Source of the DNA: Aurantiacibacter xanthus
GTDB taxonomy: Bacteria > Pseudomonadota > Alphaproteobacteria > Sphingomonadales > Sphingomonadaceae
Assembly: GCF_003584015.1 (NCBI RefSeq)
Contig: NZ_QXFM01000139.1
Span: 12,936-76,935 of the forward strand
Length of the DNA stretch: 64,000 nucleotides
Direction of reading: 5' to 3'
The translations under genes and the position numbers were made by a program. Shown in pieces: positions 35,352-44,909 of this stretch (its first letter is position 1; each line of letters opens with the position of its first letter). The notes beneath the pieces were generated by a model. That model saw nothing but the letters and a program-made list of their open reading frames with translations. It searched no databases and was not told where the DNA came from.

Positions 35352-36133
35352 CTCCATCCGGCGTCGACCCAATAGTTATGCGCAGTGCAGAAGCGCGCGT
35401 CGTCCGAGGCGAGGAACAGCGCCATGGCGGCAATATCGCGCGGCTGGAGGCGGCCGTTCAGGCACTGCTGCGCCATGATCTCGGCCTCGCCTTCGGGGGT
35501 GTACCACTGCATCTGGCGCGGGGTCTGCACATTGCCGGGGACGATGGTGTTGACCCGGATATTGTCGCGCCCCAGCTCGCGCGCGAGGCTGCGGGTGAGC
35601 CCTTCGATCGCAGCCTTGGCGGTCTGGTAAAGCGTGAGATCGTCCAGACCCAGATGCCAGCTGATCGAACCGAGGTTGATGATGCTGCCCCCGCCCGCCG
35701 CGCGCATTGTCGGAACCACGGCCTTGGCGGCGAAGAACTGGTGCTTGAGGTTCACCGCCATCCGCTCGTCCCAGTATTCGGACGTGATTTCGCCGACCTT
35801 GTGGCGATCATCGTTGGCGGCATTGTTGACGAGCACGTCGCACCCGTCCAGCCGCTCGATCAGAGTGGCGATCCTGGCGCCGTAGTCGGTCACATCGGTG
35901 ATATCGCAAGGCATGAAGATCGGCGGTGTGGCGGCATCGCTCAGCCGCTCGACCAGCGCCTCGCTCGGCTTCTCCTGCAAATCGACGAAGGCGACCGCTG
36001 CGCCTTGTCTGACGAAGCCCTCCACAATGCCTGCCCCAATGCCCGATCCGCCGCCACTGACGATCACCTTGCGGCCTGTCAGCGAGGGATAGATTGCGCC
36101 CGATCCCGTTGCGGCGCGCTCGCCTGAACTCAT
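35348..36133 (-). CDS. D-xylose 1-dehydrogenase (NAD-dependent SDR)
   Basis: Oxidises D-xylose to xylonolactone, first step of the Weimberg pathway. The 261-residue short-chain dehydrogenase has the cofactor motif SGGGSGIGAGIVEGFVRQGA, CDITDV, NNAANDDRH, the catalytic serine in NLGSISWHLGLDD and the YQTAK pair, and ends NYWVDAGWR. These segments agree closely with the Caulobacter xylose dehydrogenase, which is also called XylB; no symbol is given to avoid confusion with xylulokinase. The ATG at 36133 has GAGGAG upstream; the longer frame to 36220 looks non-coding. It is the second gene of the xylX operon and overlaps the lactonase gene. Confidence 0.93.
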   Translation of the reverse strand: MSSGERAATGSGAIYPSLTGRKVIVSGGGSGIGAGIVEGFVRQGAAVAFVDLQEKPSEALVERLSDAATPPIFMPCDITDVTDYGARIATLIERLDGCDVLVNNAANDDRHKVGEITSEYWDERMAVNLKHQFFAAKAVVPTMRAAGGGSIINLGSISWHLGLDDLTLYQTAKAAIEGLTRSLARELGRDNIRVNTIVPGNVQTPRQMQWYTPEGEAEIMAQQCLNGRLQPRDIAAMALFLASDDARFCTAHNYWVDAGWR

Positions 36134-36221
36134 CTGGACGTCTTCTCCTCTATCTGTTTGCCCGCCGTGAAGGCGGCCTGCTGACATCAATGCCGGTGCC
36201 TCAAGGCTTGCCTGCACCACG

Positions 36222-37343
36222 TCAGATTTTCTCGATCAGGCCGCGCCCGGCCAGATTGCGGACGAACTCGCCGATCCCCATCGTCCAGGCCGGAGCGTCG
36301 CGCGAGGTGGTCACCTCGTTCACCAGCCGCCCCAGCCGGGGCGAGGAAATCGTGACCTTGTCGCCGATCTTGTGCGTAAAGCCCGCCCCCGGCGCATCGC
36401 GATCCTGCACCGGCGCGAACAGCGTGCCGCAGAACAGCACAAAACCATCGGGATAGTGATGCTCGGACAGACACTGCGCCACCAGATCGAGCGGGTCGCG
36501 GCTGATCTGGCGCATGTCGTTGCTGCCTTCGAGGACATAGCCCTCAGGCCCGTCGATCCTCAGATCGACAATCGCGCTGCGCACATCGTCGATGCCGAAA
36601 GTGGCGTCGAACAGGCGGATGAACGGGCCGATCGAACACGAGGCCGTGTTGTCCTTCGCCTTCGACAGCAGCAGCGCGCTGCGGCCTTCGAAATCGCGCA
36701 GGTTCACATCGTTGCCAAGCGTGGCGCCGACCACTGCGCCCGCGCTGTCGCACACCAGCACCACTTCGGGTTCGGGGTTGTTCCAGCTCGAATCCGAACG
36801 CACTCCGATCAGCGCGCCCGCGCCGACGGTGGAAAGCACCGGCGATTTCGAGAAAATCTCCGCATCCGGTCCGATCGCAACTTCCAGATACTGCGACCAC
36901 ATCGCCTGCCCGATCAACAGTTCCTTGAGGCGCATGGCCTCGTCGCTGCCGGGCACCACTTCGCGAATCGCGCCGACCTGATCTTCGAGCATGGCGCGAA
37001 TTTCCGCCGCCTTGGCCGAATCGCCGCGCGCCCGCTCCTCGATCACCCGCTCGATAGCGGAGATCGCGAAGGTCACGCCGCTCGCCTTGATCGCCTGCAG
37101 GTCGACCGGCGACAGCAGCGTCCAGCCCTGCGGCAAGCCTCCACTCACCGGGCCGAGCGCCACGCCGCCCGCGAATTCCCGCCGCGCAACCGCGCCAGAC
37201 ACGGTTGCGCACTGTTCGGTCAGATCGAACAGCTCGCCGTCACGAATGGTGATAACCACTGGTCCCTCGGGCGACAAAGCGCGTCCGATAAAGGTTCCCT
37301 GCCGGTAATCTTCCGGCAACATGCATTCCAGATTTTCGGCCAT
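36222..37343 (-). CDS. xylX: 2-keto-3-deoxy-xylonate dehydratase (FAH-fold, Weimberg pathway)
   Basis: Dehydrates 2-keto-3-deoxy-D-xylonate to 2-oxoglutarate semialdehyde. The 373-residue protein contains the fumarylacetoacetate hydrolase-type core: SPVDLQAIKASGVTFAIS, SQYLEVAIGPDAEIFSKSP, SWNNPEPEVVLVCDS, LGNDVNLRDFEGRSALLLS and KDNTASCSIGPFIRLFD, all blocks that I recognise from Caulobacter XylX. The frame continues upstream to 39086, but that part is the antisense of the GH43 gene; the ATG at 37343 fits the family length. It is the first gene of the minus-strand operon and is divergent from GH43, with a xyl-box between them. The next enzyme, semialdehyde dehydrogenase, is not in the window. 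Confidence 0.92.
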   Translation of the reverse strand: MAENLECMLPEDYRQGTFIGRALSPEGPVVITIRDGELFDLTEQCATVSGAVARREFAGGVALGPVSGGLPQGWTLLSPVDLQAIKASGVTFAISAIERVIEERARGDSAKAAEIRAMLEDQVGAIREVVPGSDEAMRLKELLIGQAMWSQYLEVAIGPDAEIFSKSPVLSTVGAGALIGVRSDSSWNNPEPEVVLVCDSAGAVVGATLGNDVNLRDFEGRSALLLSKAKDNTASCSIGPFIRLFDATFGIDDVRSAIVDLRIDGPEGYVLEGSNDMRQISRDPLDLVAQCLSEHHYPDGFVLFCGTLFAPVQDRDAPGAGFTHKIGDKVTISSPRLGRLVNEVTTSRDAPAWTMGIGEFVRNLAGRGLIEKI

Positions 37344-37367
37344 TGCCGTTGCTCTTGCCCTCGCCCT

Positions 37368-37381
37368 TGATAGCGCTACCA
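37368..37381. promoter_or_regulatory. xyl-box operator between divergent xylX and GH43 genes
   Basis: TGATAGCGCTACCA, identical to the sites at 5279 and 29114. It lies 25 bp upstream of the xylX ATG and 55 bp upstream of the GH43 ATG, so one site can repress both directions. Confidence 0.78.
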
Positions 37382-37436
37382 TACGCAGCCACAGGCGGTA
37401 CGGCAAGTGCTGCATCACATCTTGGGAGAATTTCAC

Positions 37437-39089
37437 ATGCTTGAAAGATCGAAGGCCCTTTTGCTGGCGATGACCGCTCTGATCGCGGCCCCCGCCGCCG
37501 CCGGGCCAACCGCGTCCTTCGACTTCGTCGCCTATGAGGGAGAGGCGAAGCCGAGCGATGGGCAGACCTATGCCAACCCGATCCTGCCCGGTTTTCACCC
37601 CGATCCCTCGATCGTGAAGGTGGGCGCGGATTTCTATCTCGTCACCTCGACCTTCGGCTGGTTTCCGGGTCTGCCGGTGTTTCACAGCCGCGATCTCGTG
37701 AACTGGGAGCAGATCGGCAATGCCATCGACCGCCCCGGCATGGTCGACCTGTCGCGCGTCTCGCTGACCGGCGACGGCCTCTATGCCCCGGCGATCACCT
37801 GGCACGATGGCACCTTTTACCTCCTCAACACCTGCGTGCGCTGCGACGGCAACTTCCTGATCACCGCGACCGTCCCGGCCGGGCCGTGGTCCGACCCGGT
37901 GCCGCTCGATTTCGACGGGATCGACCCCTCGCTGTTCGTGGATGAGGACGGGCGCGGCTGGATCACCTACAACGACGCTCCCGAAGGCGAGCCGCGCTAC
38001 GACGGCCACCGCGCGATCTGGATCCGGCAGTTCGACCTCCAGACGCTCAAGCTGGTCGGCGAGCCGCAGGTGCTGGTGGACGGCGGGGTGGACCCTGCCG
38101 CCAACCCGGTCTGGGCCGAGGGGCCGCATATCTACAAGGTCGATGGCTGGTATTACCTGCTGGCGGCCGAGGGCGGCACGGCCGACCAGCATTCGCAGAC
38201 CATCTATCGCAGCCGCACGATCACCGGGCCCTATGCCCCCGGTCCGATCAACCCGATCCTGACCCAGCGCGACCTGCCGCGCGACCGGCCCGACCGCGTC
38301 GAGGCGACCGGGCATGCCGATTTCGTCCAGCTTGACGACGGCAGCTGGTGGGGCGTGTTCCTCGGCACCCGCCCGTTCGCGGATCAGGATACGCTGATGG
38401 GCCGCGAGACCTTCCTCCTGCCCGTGACCTGGCGCGATGGCTGGCCGCTGTTCCTCGATCATGGCGAGGCCGTGCCACTGACGGCAGGGCGCCCCGCGCT
38501 GGCACCCGCCCCCACGCCCGATACATCGAGCTGGCGCGATGAGTTCACTTCGGCGCGGCTGGGGCCGCAGTGGTTGCGGATGCGTGGCAATGCCCCGGTG
38601 CAGAATGTCTCGCTGAGCGATGGCGCGCTGCACCTCGTTGCCGGGCCGCAAGCCATCTCGCAGAAGGCGATGCCCGCCTTCGTCGGCCAGCGGCTGCAAC
38701 AGCATCGGGCGAGCATGACCACTACGCTCAGTTTCGCGCCGCAAAAGGAGGGGGACTTCGCCGGGCTGGCGGCTGTCGCCAGCGAGGAGGCCTTCGCGTC
38801 GTTCGGGCTGCTGGGCACCGCCGAAGGGCCGGTCCTCGCGGTGCTCCGCCGCGATGGGGAGAACGCCCCGGTCAACGGCACGGTGGTGACCAGCACGCCC
38901 TGGCGCGGCGACGCGGCCGATCTGCGGATCGAGATCGACCGCGACAAGGCGCGCTTCAGCTACCGCACCGGCTCTCGCGGAGGCTGGCAGGTGCTGGCCG
39001 ACGGGGTGGACATCGGCCAGCTCGCCTCGGTGCGCACCAACCTGTTCACCGGGCTGGTGCTCGGCCCCTACGCCTATTCGGCGCAATAA
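37437..39089 (+). CDS. GH43 beta-xylosidase/arabinofuranosidase with C-terminal beta-sandwich
   Basis: A 550-residue exported exo-enzyme (signal ending APAAAGP) that should release xylose or arabinose from short oligosaccharides. The GH43 triad is in [17 protein letters not shown] (base), [16 protein letters not shown] (modulator) and [18 protein letters not shown] (acid). From about residue 350 a concanavalin-like C-terminal domain follows ([19 protein letters not shown] ... [14 protein letters not shown]), the two-domain layout of classical GH43 beta-xylosidases. GGGAG lies before the ATG at 37437. It is divergent from xylX across a shared xyl-box, so cleavage and oxidative xylose use should be co-induced. 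Confidence 0.93.
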   Translation: MLERSKALLLAMTALIAAPAAAGPTASFDFVAYEGEAKPSDGQTYANPILPGFHPDPSIVKVGADFYLVTSTFGWFPGLPVFHSRDLVNWEQIGNAIDRPGMVDLSRVSLTGDGLYAPAITWHDGTFYLLNTCVRCDGNFLITATVPAGPWSDPVPLDFDGIDPSLFVDEDGRGWITYNDAPEGEPRYDGHRAIWIRQFDLQTLKLVGEPQVLVDGGVDPAANPVWAEGPHIYKVDGWYYLLAAEGGTADQHSQTIYRSRTITGPYAPGPINPILTQRDLPRDRPDRVEATGHADFVQLDDGSWWGVFLGTRPFADQDTLMGRETFLLPVTWRDGWPLFLDHGEAVPLTAGRPALAPAPTPDTSSWRDEFTSARLGPQWLRMRGNAPVQNVSLSDGALHLVAGPQAISQKAMPAFVGQRLQQHRASMTTTLSFAPQKEGDFAGLAAVASEEAFASFGLLGTAEGPVLAVLRRDGENAPVNGTVVTSTPWRGDAADLRIEIDRDKARFSYRTGSRGGWQVLADGVDIGQLASVRTNLFTGLVLGPYAYSAQ

Positions 39090-39102
39090 AAGGCCGCCCC
39101 GG

Positions 39103-40413
39103 TCACTCGGTCGGGGCGCCCATCACCACGGGCTTCGATCCCCACAGCGCATAGTAGATGATATAAATCTCGCAGGCGACGGTCAGCCAGAAGCTGTTCT
39201 GCAAACCGTAGGCGTCTGCGAGCCACCCCTGAACGACCACCAGCGCGCCGCCCGCAATGGCGGTGATCAGCAGGCCCGAGGCCTCCTCGGTCAGCGGACC
39301 CAGCCCCTTGATGCCCATGGCAAAGATGGCGGGGAACATGATCGAATGGCCCAGCCCCACCAGAATGAGGCACCACATGGCGATGGGGCCATGCAGGGTG
39401 GCCGCGCCAATCATCACCACCAGCGCGAACAGGGCAAAGCAGGCCAAAGTCTTGTCGGCAGGGAAGCGGCGCATCAGGAAGGCCCCGCCGAACCGTCCGA
39501 CCATCATTCCGCCCCACAGCAGCACCAGATAATTTGCCGCCCGCGCCGGCGTGATCCCGGCGATGTCGGGCAGAATCACGAAGTTGATGAACAGGTTGGC
39601 GACGCCGATTTCGGCGATCAGGTAGATGAAGATCGCCGGTACGCCGAGCACGAGGTTGCGGTGCCGCCACAGCGAGTGGTTCTTGCGCTCCTCCTTGGCC
39701 ACCCGGCTGGTCGCCGAGCCCATGGCCGGAAGGTTCGAACGCCAGATCACCGCCGCGAGGATCACCAGCACCACCGCCACCAGAATATAGGGAAGCTGCG
39801 TCGCCTGCGCATCGGCCAGCCGCTCGGCCTCGGTCAGCACCGTGCCTTCGAGCGAGGTCCCGCCCATGGTGCGGCTGAGGATCAGGTAGCCGCCAAAATA
39901 GGGCGCGAAGAACGTACCCATCGAATTGAACGCCTGCACCAGCGTGAGGCGCGATTCGGAGCTTTCGGCAGGACCGATCACCGCCACATAGGGGTTGGCC
40001 GCGACCTGCAACAGCGTAATCCCGCTCGCCACCACGAACAGCGCGAACAGCGTAACACCGTAAGAGGGAAGCCGCGCGGCGGGCACCATCAGCAGCGCGC
40101 CCACGGCCATCACCGACAGCCCGATGATGATCGCCTTCTTGTAGCCGGTTCGCTCGATCACGAAGGCGCTCGGCATGCCCATCAGGCCATAGGCGATGAA
40201 CCAGACGCTCTCGATCAGCGTGGTCTGGGTATAGCTCAGCTCGAACACGCTGCGCAGATGCGGCAGCAGCGTGTTGTTGATGACGGTGATGAACCCCCAC
40301 ATGAAAAACAGCGAAGCGAGCAGCGCCAGCGCCGGTCGGTAGTTGAACGGCGCCCTCCCCTCATCCGGCCCCTCAGTCGGCACGGCCACATGGCCCGACG
40401 GCATTTGCGCCAT
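39103..40413 (-). CDS. MFS sugar transporter, FucP/GluP (FHS) family
   Basis: A 436-residue proton-coupled monosaccharide importer of the fucose/glucose-galactose type. It shows [19 protein letters not shown] in helix 1, [20 protein letters not shown] around helices 2-3, [18 protein letters not shown] in helix 4 and [20 protein letters not shown] in helix 5, all hallmark FHS segments, and roughly twelve membrane spans. It is distinct from the sugar porter at 24966. It is divergent from the xylonate dehydratase gene, and a box-2 site lies between them. The substrate could be L-arabinose, galactose or fucose released by GH51, GH27 or GH95, or xylose; sequence alone does not decide. Confidence 0.9.
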   Translation of the reverse strand: MAQMPSGHVAVPTEGPDEGRAPFNYRPALALLASLFFMWGFITVINNTLLPHLRSVFELSYTQTTLIESVWFIAYGLMGMPSAFVIERTGYKKAIIIGLSVMAVGALLMVPAARLPSYGVTLFALFVVASGITLLQVAANPYVAVIGPAESSESRLTLVQAFNSMGTFFAPYFGGYLILSRTMGGTSLEGTVLTEAERLADAQATQLPYILVAVVLVILAAVIWRSNLPAMGSATSRVAKEERKNHSLWRHRNLVLGVPAIFIYLIAEIGVANLFINFVILPDIAGITPARAANYLVLLWGGMMVGRFGGAFLMRRFPADKTLACFALFALVVMIGAATLHGPIAMWCLILVGLGHSIMFPAIFAMGIKGLGPLTEEASGLLITAIAGGALVVVQGWLADAYGLQNSFWLTVACEIYIIYYALWGSKPVVMGAPTE

Positions 40414-40447
40414 AATTTGAAATCCTCCACCCTTGCGTTCTATCTAT

Positions 40448-40458
40448 TTGTAGGACTA
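40448..40458 (+). promoter_or_regulatory. Box-2 motif, copy d, between divergent FucP-type transporter and xylD
   Basis: TTGTAGGACTA, which fits TNGTNNNACNA completely, the pattern reported for FadR-subfamily GntR operators. It lies 35 bp from the transporter ATG and 64 bp from the xylD GTG, and could control both. It is the best copy of this motif. Confidence 0.6.
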
Positions 40459-40521
40459 TTGAGCGGTGACGACACCGTCAAGCGGCAGCTTGCCGCCAGG
40501 GCGGATACGAAAGGGAATATT

Positions 40522-42306
40522 GTGAGCAAGAAGCTGCGCAGCCGGGCATGGTTCGACAATCCTGAGAACATCGACATGACCGCGCTCTATCTGGAGCGCT
40601 ATCTCAACTTCGGGCTGAGTCTCGAAGAGTTGCGGAGCGGCAAGCCGATCATCGGCATCGCCCAGACCGGCAGTGATCTCAGCCCCTGCAACCGCCATCA
40701 CCTCGTGCTGGCGGAACGCATCCGCGAAGGGATTCGCGAGGCGGGCGGGATTGCGCTCGAATTTCCCGTCCACCCGATTCAGGAGACCGGCAAGCGCCCC
40801 ACCGCGGGGCTTGACCGCAACCTTGCCTATCTCGCGCTGGTCGAACTGCTCTATGGCTATCCGATCGACGGGGTGGTGCTGACCACCGGCTGCGACAAGA
40901 CCACGCCCGCCTGCCTGATGGCGGCGGCCACGGTGGATATTCCCGCCATCGCGCTGTCGGTCGGCCCGATGCTCAACGGCTGGCACAAGGGCGAGCGGAC
41001 CGGATCGGGCACCATCGTGTGGAAGGCGCGCGAGCTGCTCGCCGAAGGCACGATCAACGATGAGGAATTCATCCGTCTCGTCGCCAGCAGCGCGCCTTCG
41101 ACCGGCTATTGCAACACCATGGGCACGGCCACCACGATGAACTCGCTGGCCGAGGCGCTGGGCATGATGCTGCCCGGCTCGGCCACGATTCCCGCCCCCT
41201 ACCGCGACCGGCAGGAAGCGGCCTATCATACTGGCAAGCGCATCGTCGAAATGGTGGCGGAGGACCTGAAGCCCTCCGACATCATGACCCGCAACAGCTT
41301 CCTCAATGCCATCGCGGTGAGTTCGGCCATCGGCGGCTCGACCAACGCGCCGATCCACCTTGCGGCCCTCGCCCGCCATCTCGGTGTCGAGCTGGAGCTG
41401 AAGGACTGGCAGGAGCATGGCCACGCCGTGCCGCTGCTGGTCAACCTGCAACCGGCAGGCTCCTATCTGGGCGAGGACTTCCACCGCGCGGGCGGCGTGC
41501 CTGCCGTAATCGGCGAGCTGATCCGGCAGGGCCTGATCCGCGAAGATGCAATGACGGTGAACGGGCGCACGCTGGGCGACAACTGCCGCGACGCCGAATC
41601 GGAAGATCACGACGTGATCCATCCTTATGCCGAGCCGCTGGTCGAAAGCGCCGGCTTCCTCGTGCTGAGCGGCAACCTGTTCGACGCCGCGATCATGAAG
41701 ACCAGCGTGATCGGCGAGGAATTCCGCACCCGCTACCTCTCGAACCCCGACGATCCCGACGCCTTCGAAGGCCCGGTCGTCGTGTTCGACGGGCCGGAAG
41801 ACTATCACGACCGGATCGACGATCCCGCGCTCGGCATCACCGAGCGGCACCTGATGATCATGCGCGGTGCGGGGCCGGTCGGCTATCCGGGCGCGGCCGA
41901 AGTGGTGAACATGCGCGCGCCCTCGTACCTGCTCACGCAGGGCGTCCACGCGCTGCCGTGCATCGGTGACGGTCGCCAGTCGGGCACCTCGGCCAGCCCC
42001 TCGATCCTCAACGCTTCGCCCGAAGCTGCCGTGGGCGGTCCGCTCGCGCTGGTGCAGACCGGCGACCGCCTGCGGATCGACCTCAGGCAGGGCAAGGTCG
42101 ACCTGCTGATCGACGACGCCGAACTGGCCCGTCGGCGCGAGGAACTGGAAGCCAGTGGCGGCTTCCCCTTCCCCGCCTCGCAGACGCCCTGGCAGGAAAT
42201 TCAGCGCTCAATGGTCGGACAAATGAACACCGGCGCGATCCTCGAAGGCAGCGAGAAATATCAGCGGATCGCCACCACCAGAGGTCTGCCGCGCAACAAC
42301 CACTAA
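40522..42306 (+). CDS. xylD: D-xylonate dehydratase (IlvD/Edd family)
   Basis: Dehydrates D-xylonate to 2-keto-3-deoxy-xylonate, the step between the lactonase and XylX. The 594-residue protein has the three iron-sulfur cysteines of the family: Cys56 in [10 protein letters not shown], Cys124 in [11 protein letters not shown] and Cys197 in [11 protein letters not shown]. Blocks such as [30 protein letters not shown] and [19 protein letters not shown] agree with Caulobacter XylD. The GTG at 40522 was chosen because AAGGGAAT lies just upstream and the family begins [21 protein letters not shown] there; the frame to 39346 is antisense of the transporter gene. GH27 follows by 29 bp. Confidence 0.94.
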   Translation: MSKKLRSRAWFDNPENIDMTALYLERYLNFGLSLEELRSGKPIIGIAQTGSDLSPCNRHHLVLAERIREGIREAGGIALEFPVHPIQETGKRPTAGLDRNLAYLALVELLYGYPIDGVVLTTGCDKTTPACLMAAATVDIPAIALSVGPMLNGWHKGERTGSGTIVWKARELLAEGTINDEEFIRLVASSAPSTGYCNTMGTATTMNSLAEALGMMLPGSATIPAPYRDRQEAAYHTGKRIVEMVAEDLKPSDIMTRNSFLNAIAVSSAIGGSTNAPIHLAALARHLGVELELKDWQEHGHAVPLLVNLQPAGSYLGEDFHRAGGVPAVIGELIRQGLIREDAMTVNGRTLGDNCRDAESEDHDVIHPYAEPLVESAGFLVLSGNLFDAAIMKTSVIGEEFRTRYLSNPDDPDAFEGPVVVFDGPEDYHDRIDDPALGITERHLMIMRGAGPVGYPGAAEVVNMRAPSYLLTQGVHALPCIGDGRQSGTSASPSILNASPEAAVGGPLALVQTGDRLRIDLRQGKVDLLIDDAELARRREELEASGGFPFPASQTPWQEIQRSMVGQMNTGAILEGSEKYQRIATTRGLPRNNH

Positions 42307-42335
42307 GCTCCGCCAACAGGAGCAGGGAGAGGATA

Positions 42336-44264
42336 ATGCAACGGAGAATACGGCATGCCAGCACCAGCGCGATTTTGGCGCTGGCAACCATCGGTGCGCC
42401 GGCAATGGCGCAGGCCGATGAACTCGCCCCGACCGGGCGCTGGACCGCCTACGAAGGCGGCAACGCCGAACTGCCGCCGATGGGCTGGAACAGCTGGAAC
42501 GCCTTTTACCACGAAGTCGACGAGGAGAAGGTGCTCGCCAGCGCGCAGGTGATCGTCGACAGCGGGCTGGCGCAGGCGGGCTACCGCTCGATCAATATCG
42601 ACGATGGCTGGTGGCTCAAGCGCGATACGGCTGACGGGCGCATGGTGATCCGGGCCGACAAGTTTCCCTCGGCCGCGCTCGCCGATGGCACCACCAGCTT
42701 CCGTCCGCTGACCGACCGACTGCACGCGATGGGCCTCAAGGCCGGGATCTATTCCGACATCGGGCGCAATTCGTGCGGACAGACCTTCGGCCATGGCAAT
42801 CCCAACAACCCCCAGGGCAGCGTCGCCGAGCGCGAGGTGGGCCTTTATGGCCATGTCGATCAGGACATAGCGCTCTATTTCGGCGACTGGGGCTTCGACT
42901 ACATCAAGGTCGACGGCTGCGGCATTCGCGGCATGGGCGCCGACAATCCCAACGTGCAGAACGGCACCTACCGCGCGCTGGACCCGCTGATCGACTTCGA
43001 TTCCATCGCGCGGACCGACGTGCCGGCGGTGAAGTCGCTGTTCGCCGAGGTGGGTGAGGCACTCCTGCGACATAACCCCGATGGCGACTTCACCTACTCG
43101 CTGTGCATCTGGGGCGCGGCTGACGTGCGCTCGTGGTTCGGCAGCTACGGCAACCTCTCGCGCACCAGCGAGGACATCGCCCCGTACTGGGGCCGCCTGC
43201 TGCACAATTTCGACAGCGCCGCGCGCCGTGCGCTCTATGCCCAGCCCGGCAACTGGAACGATCCCGACATGCTGTTCGTCGGCACCGGCGATTTCGATGC
43301 CGAACACATGACCGAGGCACGCTCGCACATGGCGCTGTGGGCGATGCTGTCCGCCCCGCTTATCATCGGGTTCGACCTGCGGCAGGCCAACGAGGAGCAG
43401 CTCGCGCTGCTTGGCCACCCCGGTCTGGTCGCGATCAATCAGGACGCGGCGGGCAATCAGGCCGTACTCGCCTACGATACCGACGAGGTGCAGACGCTGG
43501 TCAAGCTGCTGTCCGACGGGAGCAAGGCGGTCGCGCTGTTCAACCGCACCGGCACCCCGAAAGCGGTCACGCTGACCGCCGCGCAGCTCAAGCTGGTGGC
43601 CGATACGCCGATTGCGCTGCGCAACCTGTGGACCGACAAGCAAAGCACCTTCACGGGCGAAGCGGAGTTCACGCTCGCTCCGCACGAAACGCTGGTGTTC
43701 ATCGCCGACGGTCGCCGCGAGCTGGAGGAGGGGCTGTACCTCTCGGAAATGCCCGGCCGCATCCATGTCGCGCGCGACGGCGTGGAGGTTCCGCAGTTCG
43801 ACCCGCAGATCCACCGCGCGATCACCCCCTGGCAGAACACCCGCTCGATCGGCGAGCGTCCGCGCTACACCGGCTGGGGCGGCGCCCGTGCCGACAGCGC
43901 CCCTTACGGCGAGGGCCTGCGCATCGCGGGGCAGCCTTTCGAGACCGGGATCGGCGTACTCTCCGGCTCACGGCTGGAACTGCGCGCCGAGGGCTTCGAT
44001 CGTTTCTCGGCACTGGTCGGCATCGACGATTCCGCCACGGGAACGGCAGGTCCGGTCCGGTTCGAACTCTATGGCGATGGGGCATTGCTCGCCCGGAGCG
44101 ACTGGCTGGGGGCAGGCATGGCACCCGCTCCGCTCGCCGCCGATCTCGGCGGCGCAAAGCTGGTCGAACTGGTGGTGCGGAGAAGCGAGGCTGACGACAA
44201 GCCCGTGCCCGTCACCTGGGCCGAGGCGGCGCTTGTGCGCGCTGCCGCCAGCGCTGGCTCCTGA
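42336..44264 (+). CDS. GH27 alpha-galactosidase/beta-L-arabinopyranosidase with C-terminal NPCBM-like domain
   Basis: A 642-residue exported enzyme (signal ending AMAQADE). GH27 signatures: ELPPMGWNSWNAF, SINIDDGWWLKRD, LKAGIYSDIG, the nucleophile in FDYIKVDGCG (about residue 192) and the acid/base in PGNWNDPDMLFVG (about residue 308). Following the beta-sandwich, residues from about 480 (GARADSAPYGEGLRI ... FETGIGVLSGSRLELRAEGFDRFSALVGID) form an NPCBM-type carbohydrate-binding domain. Family members hydrolyse alpha-galactosides or beta-L-arabinopyranosides; both occur on hemicelluloses. It is in one transcription unit with xylD, an unusual pairing of a debranching enzyme and a sugar-acid dehydratase. 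Confidence 0.92.
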   Translation: MQRRIRHASTSAILALATIGAPAMAQADELAPTGRWTAYEGGNAELPPMGWNSWNAFYHEVDEEKVLASAQVIVDSGLAQAGYRSINIDDGWWLKRDTADGRMVIRADKFPSAALADGTTSFRPLTDRLHAMGLKAGIYSDIGRNSCGQTFGHGNPNNPQGSVAEREVGLYGHVDQDIALYFGDWGFDYIKVDGCGIRGMGADNPNVQNGTYRALDPLIDFDSIARTDVPAVKSLFAEVGEALLRHNPDGDFTYSLCIWGAADVRSWFGSYGNLSRTSEDIAPYWGRLLHNFDSAARRALYAQPGNWNDPDMLFVGTGDFDAEHMTEARSHMALWAMLSAPLIIGFDLRQANEEQLALLGHPGLVAINQDAAGNQAVLAYDTDEVQTLVKLLSDGSKAVALFNRTGTPKAVTLTAAQLKLVADTPIALRNLWTDKQSTFTGEAEFTLAPHETLVFIADGRRELEEGLYLSEMPGRIHVARDGVEVPQFDPQIHRAITPWQNTRSIGERPRYTGWGGARADSAPYGEGLRIAGQPFETGIGVLSGSRLELRAEGFDRFSALVGIDDSATGTAGPVRFELYGDGALLARSDWLGAGMAPAPLAADLGGAKLVELVVRRSEADDKPVPVTWAEAALVRAAASAGS

Positions 44265-44909
44265 TCGCTGCCGTCGCCAGCGCGGCCATGCCTCGGTGGC
44301 GATCGACCGCAACACAGGCACTGACCGAAGGCACCTTCGGGCGAGGAACAGCGGCACGGTCCGATTGGCACCGGTCCGTTGTTTCTCGCATCGTGGCCAG
44401 GATAATCGCGCCGGCACAGCATATCCGGTCTGCCCGCGCGTTTGGGCCGCCGGAACTGGCCTCCCTCGGCGATAGGCGGATCGCGAGGGGATGCGCGAGA
44501 ACGGCATGCGTATGCTGCATTCTCTGGCCTGCACCAACGCCCGCGGACGAAAGGCGCTCTACCTGGGCTGGCACGCAGTCGGCATAAGCGAATGACCCCG
44601 CGATGAGACGCAGCGCGACATCCATCACCCGTCATCGCCACGAAGGCGAGCTTCGCAGGGTAGCGATCAATGGATACGGGTCAGAAATGTCCGCCATCGA
44701 AGCAAGCAAACGCAAGCCCGAACCTGCCTAAGATAAAGCTGAAATTGCCATAATTGCTGTTGCCAACTGTTTTCTCCGATTATTGGTTGCGACCTATCTG
44801 GTCGGGAGTTATTCTGAAGCCTGCAAGATCTCCTGCGCCGCGAGACAGGTTGATCTACAAATCTGCATCCTTGTCGCTGACGAGATGCCAGCTGCCGGGA
44901 AGAATGCGG
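44265..44909. other. Intergenic region without recognisable genes
   Basis: About 645 bp between GH27 and the methyltransferase gene. Open frames here lack ribosome sites and protein-like sequence. No tRNA cloverleaf, repeat copy, xyl-box or box-2 motif was seen. It marks the boundary between the xylan locus and the following genes. The part just before 44910 presumably holds the methyltransferase promoter. Confidence 0.5.

Noticed and set aside
37344-39086. Upstream extension of the xylX frame
   Set aside because: It is antisense of the GH43 xylosidase and would give a protein far longer than the XylX family.
39346-40521. Upstream extension of the xylonate dehydratase frame
   Set aside because: It is antisense of the FucP-type transporter, His/Arg-rich and without family similarity; the GTG at 40522 has a ribosome site and the family N terminus.
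43968-44641. Minus-strand open frames after GH27
   Set aside because: They overlap the NPCBM-like end of GH27, are Arg/Ser/Pro-rich and show no start signal or domain.
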